A stretch of 62,364 bases of DNA, taken from Alphaproteobacteria bacterium. GTDB lineage: Bacteria > Pseudomonadota > Alphaproteobacteria > Rhodobacterales > Rhodobacteraceae. Both the position numbers and the translations under genes were made by a program. The notes beneath the pieces are model-generated. The model was not told the DNA's origin and ran no database searches. It saw nothing but the letters and a program-made list of their open reading frames with translations. Shown piece by piece: positions 57,022 through 62,364 of the stretch (positions are counted from its first letter, which is position 1; every line of letters starts with the position of its first letter). Location of the stretch: NCBI GenBank assembly GCA_030429105.1, contig JAUIDE010000012.1, forward strand, positions 1-62,364, in the 5' to 3' direction.

Positions 57022-57435
57022 GTGCTCCATCTACAGAAACTTTGCGTCGGCGCCGATGGCCCCGAGGATCTTTTCGCCTGGCAGGAAAGCCGGCCCGACC
57101 AGTGGGGCGGCGTCATCCATGTGACCCGCACGCGGCCGAAGCGGGCGGAAGAGATTCTGGCGGGCGGCTCGCTCTACTGGGCGATGAAAGGGGCGCTGCT
57201 CTGCCGCCAGAAGATCATCGGGCTGGAGCCGGTGACGGGGGCTGACGGGATCGTCCGCTGCGCCATCGTGCTGGACCGGAAACTCGTCCGCACCCGCCCG
57301 GCGCCGCGGCGGCCCTTTCAGGGCTGGCGCTATCTCGAGGCGGCGGAGGCGCCGGCGGATGCGGGGGCTTTCGACCCTTCCGATTCGCTCCCGGATGAGA
57401 TCCGCCGCGCGCTGGCGGAGATCGGAGTCGTCTGA
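57022..57435 (+). CDS. DUF1489 family protein
   Basis: A 137-residue protein of the alphaproteobacterial DUF1489 family, with LCVGADGPEDLFAWQ, THVTRTRPKR-like IHVTRTRPKRAEEILAGGSLYWAMKGALLCRQKI, and RRPFQGWRYLEAAEAPAD. The conserved YW..KG..L.RQ and FQGWRYL patterns are present. The function is unknown. It starts with GTG (MLHLQKLCVG). It is divergent from nrdJ and shares the LexA-like site, so a DNA-damage link is possible. Confidence 0.92.
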   Translation: MLHLQKLCVGADGPEDLFAWQESRPDQWGGVIHVTRTRPKRAEEILAGGSLYWAMKGALLCRQKIIGLEPVTGADGIVRCAIVLDRKLVRTRPAPRRPFQGWRYLEAAEAPADAGAFDPSDSLPDEIRRALAEIGVV

Positions 57436-57499
57436 TCGCTAACGCTTCGTCACCGTTCCGTGCGGACGGTTTGCTTTTTCATCACGCGGATTCAAGATA

Positions 57500-58069
57500 A
57501 TGAACGCCACTTCCACGGAGCGGAACATGCTCGACATGGTGACAGCGCAACTCTCCTCCTGGCCGGTCGCCGTCACACTTGCGGACCCGGCGGCGGAGGA
57601 TTGCCCGATCCTCTACGCCAACCCGCATTTCGAGGCGCTCACGGGCTATCCGGCGGCGGAGGCGGAGGGGCGGAATTGCCGCTTCCTGCAGGGGGAGGGG
57701 ACGGACCGGGAGGAGGTTTCGCGCCTTTCCGCCGCGCTGGCGGAGGGGAGGCCGGCGGAGGTCTGCCTTCTGAACTACCGGAAGGACGGGTCGCCGTTCC
57801 ACAATTTCCTCTCGATCACGCCGATCCGCACCGGCCGGGGGCGGCTTCTGCTCGTCGGCAGCCAGCAGGAATTCGACCTGCGGGCGGCGGAGGCGGCGCG
57901 GGCGGCGGAGCGGCGGATGGCCCTTCTCGCCGGGGCGCGCGAGGGGCTGACGCGGCGCACCGGCGCGGCGGAGATCGGGATCGAGACCTACCGGATGCGC
58001 TCCGACGCGGTGCGGATGCTGGTGCAGACCTATGTGCAGCGGGCCCGGCTCGGCGGGCAGGCGCTCTAG
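57500..58069 (+). CDS. Short LOV-domain blue-light photoreceptor
   Basis: A 189-residue protein that is essentially one LOV domain (about 18-125) plus a C-terminal helical tail, with no output domain. GRNCRFLQG contains the adduct-forming Cys60. NPHFEALTGY, N92 (LLNYRKDG), N102 (FHNFLSI) and Q122 (VGSQQEF) are the usual flavin contacts. Stand-alone short LOV proteins are known from marine Rhodobacterales, where they link light to pigment or stress responses. The ATG at 57527 (residue 10) has better GGAG spacing than the one at 57500. It overlaps the end of the convergent hydratase gene by 4 bp. Confidence 0.9.
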   Translation: MNATSTERNMLDMVTAQLSSWPVAVTLADPAAEDCPILYANPHFEALTGYPAAEAEGRNCRFLQGEGTDREEVSRLSAALAEGRPAEVCLLNYRKDGSPFHNFLSITPIRTGRGRLLLVGSQQEFDLRAAEAARAAERRMALLAGAREGLTRRTGAAEIGIETYRMRSDAVRMLVQTYVQRARLGGQAL

Positions 58070-58830
58070 CCGAGCTTGAAGCAGACCTCGCCCAGCCCTT
58101 CGATCCGCATGGTGAAGCGCCCCGGATGGTCGACCGGGTGGAGCGGCATGTGCGAGCCGCAGAGGAGGACCTCGCCGGCCTTCGGCGTCACGCCGTGGGC
58201 GTTGAAGAGATTGGCCATGAAGGCCACGGCGTCGAGCGGATGCTGCGGGGCGGCGCCCTCTGCGTCGAGGATCACCTCGCCGTCATGCTCCACGACGGTG
58301 CGGAGCGCGGCCGGGTCCAGCGCCTCGGGCCGCATCCCGTTCTCCACGTCGTAGCAGAGGCCGGCGTTGAAGATGTTGTTGGCGATGACGGAGGCGGGGT
58401 GGGCGGGCGAGCCGCCGCGGCGGTCCAGCAGTTCGAAGGCGACGGTGAAGCGGGCGATGGCCTCCGCCGCGCTCTCCCGCGTCCAGCCCCCCGCTCTCGG
58501 CGCGAGGTCGACGGCGAGGATGGCGCAGATTTCGGGCTCCATCATGAAGTTCTGGAAGTCGGCCAGCTTCAGGTTCGCGTCGCCGCGGCAGATATCGTCC
58601 GCGAAGACATGGCCGACGATGGGGGCCTTCACGCCCATCTTCTCCATCAGCGCGGGGAGGTTCCACCCGATCTTCCGCCCGCCGATTCCGCCCTTCGCGG
58701 CGGCGACGATGGGCGCCATCTCGAACTGCGCGGCGTAGCCGGCTTCGATGGGCGCGCCCTGATCCTCCATCGGGCGGAAGGGCCGCCCCTCGATGAGGTC
58801 TTGGGCGACCTGCTGCGCGTAAGTGGCCAT
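58066..58830 (-). CDS. 2-keto-4-pentenoate hydratase / fumarylacetoacetate hydrolase family protein
   Basis: A 254-residue protein of the FAH-like superfamily, closest in layout to 2-keto-4-pentenoate hydratases (MhpD-like). Its features are GRKIGWNLPALMEKMGVKAPIVGHVFADDI and the metal-site acidic cluster MMEPEICAILAVDLAPR. ANNIFNAGLCYDVENG and AVAFMANLFNAHGVTPKAGEVLLCGSH follow. It would hydrate or cleave a 2-keto acid from aromatic or related breakdown, but no such pathway genes are nearby. I chose the ATG at 58830 (MATYAQQVAQ) behind GGGGAGAGCC. Confidence 0.87.
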   Translation of the reverse strand: MATYAQQVAQDLIEGRPFRPMEDQGAPIEAGYAAQFEMAPIVAAAKGGIGGRKIGWNLPALMEKMGVKAPIVGHVFADDICRGDANLKLADFQNFMMEPEICAILAVDLAPRAGGWTRESAAEAIARFTVAFELLDRRGGSPAHPASVIANNIFNAGLCYDVENGMRPEALDPAALRTVVEHDGEVILDAEGAAPQHPLDAVAFMANLFNAHGVTPKAGEVLLCGSHMPLHPVDHPGRFTMRIEGLGEVCFKLG

Positions 58831-58892
58831 CGGCTCTCCCCCCAGGCTCTTTCCTTCGGGCTTGGCTAGCACGAGAGGGCGGAGGGGGGAAG

Positions 58893-60017
58893 CTATGGGG
58901 CGGGGGCCATGCGCCAGAGCGCGCCGGGGCTGTCATCCGTCGCGAACCAGATCGAACCGTCCGGCGCCTCGCGGACGTCGCGGATGCGGCCGAAGACGTC
59001 TGCGAAGAGCCGCTCCTCCCCGACGATCTCGTCCCCGTCCCGGTCGAGGCGGGAGAGGAGCTGATCCTTCAGCGCGCCGACGAAGAGGTCGCCCTTCCAT
59101 TCGGGGAAGAGATCGCCGCGATAGATCGCGAGGCCGGAGGGGGCGATGGACGGGTCCCAGTAGAAGACGGGCTGCGCCATGCCTTCCTTCGCCGTTCCCT
59201 CGCCGATCTTGCCGCCGGAATATTGCCGGCCATAGGAGATGACCGGCCAGCCGTGGTTCACGCCGGCCTCGGGCCGGTTCACCTCGTCGCCGCCGCGGGC
59301 GCCGTGCTCCACCGTCCAGAGCCGTCCCGCTTCGTCGAGCGCGGCGCCCTGCGGGTTGCGGTGTCCCCAGGACCAGATCTCGGGCTGCGCATCCTCCCGC
59401 CCGAGGAAGGGGTTGCCGGGGAAGGGCGAACCGTCCGCCATGATGCGGAGGACTGAGCCGTGATGGGCGGCGAGGTTCTGCGCCTGATCGTCGTCGCCGC
59501 GGTCCCCGAGGGTGACGAAGAGGGAGCCGTCCGGCATCGGAACGATGCGGGAGCCGAAATGCCGGCCGCCGGCGCCGGAGGGCTCCATCCGGAAGATGAC
59601 CGTCAGATCCTCCAGAAGCGGCTCCGGCCCGCGGACGAGGCGGGCGCGGGCGACCTCGGTGCGGCCGGAAAAGACGCCGTCCGCCCCGGCATAGGAGAGG
59701 AAGATCACGCCGCTCTCCGCGAAGTCGGGGGCCAGCGCCACGTCCAGCAGCCCGCCCTGACCGCTGTCCCGCACCTCCGGGGCGCCTTCGAGCGGGGGGG
59801 AGAGGCGGCCGGCCTCCCAGAGGCGGAGGGCGCCCGGCTTCTCCGTGATCAGGATCGCCCCGGTTTCGGGGAAATCGGGGAGGAAGGCGAAGCCCCAGGG
59901 CTGGTCGAGGCCGGGCACGGCCTCCGTGACTTCCACCGGGCCCGCCGAGGTCTCGAAGGTCTCGGCGGCGGTCGGGAGGGGGAGGAGGGCGGCGAGAAGG
60001 ATCAGGGCGTGTCTCAT
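58893..60017 (-). CDS. PQQ-dependent sugar dehydrogenase (soluble aldose type)
   Basis: A 374-residue exported protein with a Sec signal (ALILLAALLPLPTAAE) and a six-bladed propeller of the soluble glucose/aldose dehydrogenase family. Signature stretches are LDQPWGFAFLPD, GGLLDVALAPDF, PDGSLFVTLGDRGDDDQAQN, IWSWGHRNPQGAALDEAGRLWTVEHGARGGDEVN and PSIAPSGLAIYRGDLFPEWKGDLFVGALK. It should oxidise a sugar in the periplasm using PQQ; the true substrate is uncertain. It stands alone. Confidence 0.9.
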   Translation of the reverse strand: MRHALILLAALLPLPTAAETFETSAGPVEVTEAVPGLDQPWGFAFLPDFPETGAILITEKPGALRLWEAGRLSPPLEGAPEVRDSGQGGLLDVALAPDFAESGVIFLSYAGADGVFSGRTEVARARLVRGPEPLLEDLTVIFRMEPSGAGGRHFGSRIVPMPDGSLFVTLGDRGDDDQAQNLAAHHGSVLRIMADGSPFPGNPFLGREDAQPEIWSWGHRNPQGAALDEAGRLWTVEHGARGGDEVNRPEAGVNHGWPVISYGRQYSGGKIGEGTAKEGMAQPVFYWDPSIAPSGLAIYRGDLFPEWKGDLFVGALKDQLLSRLDRDGDEIVGEERLFADVFGRIRDVREAPDGSIWFATDDSPGALWRMAPAP

Positions 60018-60253
60018 GCGCGGGAGATGGGGCCGGGCGGGCCGGGGGGCAAGACGGGGGCGGGGGCGGGGTGTGCGCACACGCTGTGCAGGGGGGTTAA
60101 GTGTCTGATAGAATGACAAAATCAGAAAACGGGCGAAAAAACGCGAACCACGCTTTCGCCACGAAACCGGCGGCAGTCGAATTCTCTTTTTGTTCTTGTT
60201 TCATGCGGTCGAATGAAGCAAAAATGCATCCGACAGACCCGGAAGGATCGAAG

Positions 60254-60403
60254 ATGCTCGACCAATCCTCGCGCCTTGCGTCAAAGCGACCTGCGGCGGG
60301 AGCAGACATTGCGGCGCGTTCTCCCGCGACATTTCGGTTCATAGACCTTTTCGCGGGGATTGGCGGAATTCGCAGGGGCTTCGAACCGTTCGGGGGAAAT
60401 TGA
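60254..60403 (+). pseudogene. Truncated DNA cytosine-5 methyltransferase (Dcm/M.EcoRII-like), N-terminal fragment
   Basis: The 49 codons end FRFIDLFAGIGGIRRGFEPFGGN and then TGA. This is motif I, the SAM-binding loop, of cytosine-5 DNA methyltransferases, and it closely resembles E. coli Dcm, which continues CVFTSEW at this point. The frame breaks just after that residue, where base composition changes abruptly. Motifs IV, VI, VIII and X are absent from the rest of the window, so the gene is inactive. A GGAAGGA ribosome binding site precedes the ATG. The frame is open further up to 60101, without recognisable homology. Confidence 0.88.
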
Positions 60404-60412
60404 GAGGCGGGC

Positions 60413-60718
60413 ATGGTTGGTGTTAGAGTGGGATATTTGTATAGGGATGCTGGTAACTATAAGTTTCGTTCAGAGTTCGCGTTGCGAGGAATTATAAGTG
60501 AGGATTACTGCCGAGAATTTATGATCGACCGGGAGTATTTTGTTCCGGAGTCCATTGGTCTGGCTTCGCTGAGGCCGAATTGCTGTAACGAAGACGATCA
60601 CCAATTGCATGAGATCGAGTATTTTATAGCTGATGATGGCGTCGTTTCGGGAATCGATGCTAACGAGTTTGTTCTTAGAATGCGAAATGCGGCGCAACGA
60701 GGCTGGTTCAATGGCTAG
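60413..60718 (+). CDS. Small protein of unknown function, partner of an HNH endonuclease
   Basis: A 101-residue protein. I recall similar short hypothetical proteins with the features seen here: GYLYRDAGNYKFRSEFALRG, FVPESIGLASLRPN, DDHQLHEIEYF and a closing AAQRGWFNG. No enzyme motif, signal or membrane segment is present. Its ATG is 9 bp after the truncated methyltransferase stop and its end overlaps the HNH start by 8 bp, so the two are co-translated. The DNA is AT-rich compared with the flanks. An immunity, adaptor or regulatory role for the nuclease is a guess. Confidence 0.7.
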   Translation: MVGVRVGYLYRDAGNYKFRSEFALRGIISEDYCREFMIDREYFVPESIGLASLRPNCCNEDDHQLHEIEYFIADDGVVSGIDANEFVLRMRNAAQRGWFNG

Positions 60719-61448
60719 ACGGAATTGGGAGCGAGACGAGCTAATTCGTGTCCTGCTTTTGTATTATGAATTGCCTTTCGGCCAGCTCCATTCACGGAAT
60801 CCTCGGGTCAGGGAACTAGCCGAGGAGATCGGACGAACAGCGAACGCTGTGGCTTTAAAGATGGTGAATTTTGCTTCGTTGGACCCCACGATTCAGCAAA
60901 AGGGAATGGCAAACACATCCGCACTGGACAAAGAAGTCTGGCACGATTTTTTCACCAACATAGATAGCTACGTTTCAGAGGAAGCTCGGGCAACGCGAGA
61001 CGACGGTAAGCTATGCGAGTCGCCGCTAGAACCTCTAGAATTGGATGTGTCGCGTGAAGAAACAGAAAGGGTTGGGTGGTCGAGTTCGCGGCGTGGTCAG
61101 CAGCGTTTTCGAAATGCTGTTCTAGCCAGCTATGATAACCGCTGCGCTATCAGTGGCATTGCAGACACACGTCTTTTAGTTGCTAGCCATATTGCTCCTT
61201 GGGCTGCAAATGTAGGGCGGCGGCTTGATCCTAGAAACGGCATTTGCTTGAACTGCCTTCTTGATAAGGCATTCGATGTAGGTGTGATTTCGATTACGCC
61301 CGAATATAGACTTGTTTTCTCTCCGTCTGCGTCGACCGATGATATCGAGAAAATCTCGAAGAATGGCGTTGATTTTCGAAGACCTAATCGGTTTCTTCCG
61401 GACCCTGATTTACTGCGCCAACATGGTCAAAGATTTGGATTTTGCTAG
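60711..61448 (+). CDS. HNH endonuclease (HNH_2 type)
   Basis: A 245-residue nuclease. The N-terminal region (WERDELIRVLLLYYELPFGQLHSRNPRVRELAEEIGRTANAVALKMVNFASLDP) is a helical DNA-binding module common in putative HNH restriction enzymes. The HNH core comprises C145 (NRCAISGI), ASHIAPW (158-164), RLDPRNGICLN (171-181) and LLDKAFD (183-189). At the last position many relatives have His (LHDKAFD), while here it is Leu. The start overlaps the small upstream gene by 8 bp. The gene is AT-rich and probably came in with that partner. Confidence 0.88.
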   Translation: MARRNWERDELIRVLLLYYELPFGQLHSRNPRVRELAEEIGRTANAVALKMVNFASLDPTIQQKGMANTSALDKEVWHDFFTNIDSYVSEEARATRDDGKLCESPLEPLELDVSREETERVGWSSSRRGQQRFRNAVLASYDNRCAISGIADTRLLVASHIAPWAANVGRRLDPRNGICLNCLLDKAFDVGVISITPEYRLVFSPSASTDDIEKISKNGVDFRRPNRFLPDPDLLRQHGQRFGFC

Positions 61449-61482
61449 ACTTCACCAATAGAAACCTTTCTGGGGAGTGTAG

Positions 61483-62364
61483 GCCCGAGTAGCGGCGTTT
61501 GGCGGCGGCGCATCCGCTCTCCTCGACCCGGAAAGCACAGGCGCCCTGACGATCTTCGCATTTCCGCTGGACGAGAACGGCGCGGCGATCCGTTGCCATG
61601 TGTGGGTGTGCCGCCACGAGACCGAGGAAGACATTGCCGAGGAGCGGTTCGGGCCGGTTGAACCCGGGCGCTTCGTCATGTGGTTCCCCGATCAGCCGGG
61701 GCTGTTCCCGCCTCATGCGGCCCGGCCCGCCCGGTGCTGGCTGGACCCGGAAAGTATTCCGCCGGCATGGATCGCGCGCTTTCCGACCGGCGCTGAAATC
61801 GTGCGCAAGACGGTGGAGCTTCGCCCCGAACACGGAACACCGCCAGACAGGCGGCTCCTTCGTCGGCGCGATTGCGAGTTCGAGATATTCCGCAGTGTGG
61901 AGGAAGCGACGGAGCTTCCCGCGATCCGCGCCGGTTTCGGCACGCTGGAGGACTTCATTTCCCGCGCTCAAACGGTGCTGCAACGCCGCAAGGCTCGCTC
62001 CGGGCGCTCGCTGGAGCTGCATGTCAGGGAAATCCTGATCGAGGAGCGGTTCCGCGAGGGTGTGGAGTTCCAGCACGGGCCGCAATCCGAACCCGGCAAG
62101 CGGCCGGATTTCCTGTTCCCTTCACAGAACGCCTATCGCGACCCTGCCTTTCCGGATGATCGCCTCCGGATGCTCGCTACAAAGACGACCTGCAAGGACC
62201 GCTGGCGCCAGGTCATCAACGAAGCGGACCGCATTCCGGTCAAGCATCTGCTGACCTTGCAGGAGGGCGTTTCGGAGGCCCAGTTCCGCGAGATGGCCCA
62301 GGCGAATGTCAGGCTCGTTGTTCCGGAGCCCCTGATCGGAAAATTCCCGGCGGGCATCCGCGCG
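61483..62364 (+). CDS. EcoRII-family type II restriction endonuclease, no start codon, runs off the window
   Basis: There are 294 codons without a stop, beginning after TAG at 61480 and open at the window end. The first in-frame candidates are GTG at 61600 and ATG at 61678, so the 5' end seems lost. The C-terminal half is an EcoRII catalytic domain: PDFLFPSQNAYRDP with D209, KTTCKDRWRQVINEADR with K234, K238 and E247, then KHLLTLQEGVS and VRLVVPEPL. The spacing of these four residues equals that of D299, K324, K328 and E337 that I recall for EcoRII, which cuts CCWGG. Base composition returns to the GC-rich flank type. The sequence before residue 150 is less certain. Confidence 0.85.

Noticed and set aside
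60404-61482. HNH gene as part of a self-splicing intron inside the methyltransferase gene
   Set aside because: After the HNH gene the methyltransferase frame does not resume; a different gene (EcoRII-like) begins. No intron core or intein splice motifs were seen.

Overview
The window is very GC-rich chromosomal DNA from an alphaproteobacterium, most likely Rhodobacterales (Paracoccaceae-like). The evidence is gene content and order: an LpoA-like gene divergent from rsmI-yraN-BON lipoprotein-gshB, glnD-murJ, coaD-cyclophilin-queA, yajC-secD-secF-Mth938, and nrdJ divergent from a DUF1489 gene. Class II ribonucleotide reductase, bifunctional PutA without the DNA-binding domain, a short LOV protein and GAACN7GAAC-type LexA sites also fit. 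No genus is claimed. I saw no tRNA, rRNA, CRISPR array, transposase or integrase gene.

Layout. 1-4.7 kb: MarR regulator and DUF1428 protein, class III nucleotide cyclase, RNase R behind three perfect inverted repeats. 4.7-14 kb: MurJ, GlnD, LpoA-like lipoprotein, RsmI, YraN, BON lipoprotein, GshB, HSL-type hydrolase. 14-31 kb: RTX-repeat GDSL hydrolase with an apparently premature stop, a second hydrolase, TamB/TamA, a molybdopterin-fold protein with a degenerate histidine kinase, GlpK, PutA. 31-35 kb: an AT-rich convergent spacer with a DnaA box and 11-bp iterons, IspZ, UvrA, and a DUF433/DUF5615 toxin-antitoxin pair. 36-43 kb: CBS protein, Na+/H+ antiporter with cyclic-nucleotide domain, CoaD, cyclophilin, QueA, MFS carrier, DUF924. 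43-53 kb: Vsr endonuclease, GNAT, DUF1501/DUF1800 pair, YajC-SecD-SecF, Mth938, Fe-type SOD, DMT carrier, nitroreductase, DUF1194. 53.7-60 kb: AT-rich mrr, nrdJ, DUF1489, LOV protein, FAH-type hydratase, PQQ-type sugar dehydrogenase.

The most unusual stretch is the right edge (60.2-62.4 kb). A cytosine-5 DNA methyltransferase of Dcm type stops 49 residues in, immediately after motif I. An AT-rich cassette follows, carrying a small conserved-looking protein and an HNH endonuclease. Next comes an EcoRII-family restriction endonuclease that has all four expected active-site residues but no start codon, and it runs off the window. With a vsr gene 17 kb away and an mrr-type methylation-dependent nuclease at 54 kb, this looks like a CCWGG-type restriction-modification locus broken open and reoccupied by a different nuclease cassette.

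Most of the rest is housekeeping: envelope biogenesis (MurJ, LpoA-like, BON, TamAB, YajC/SecDF, IspZ), nitrogen and redox control (GlnD, GshB, SOD), RNA modification and decay (RsmI, QueA, RNase R) and DNA repair and precursor supply (UvrA, NrdJ). The last group carries candidate LexA boxes.
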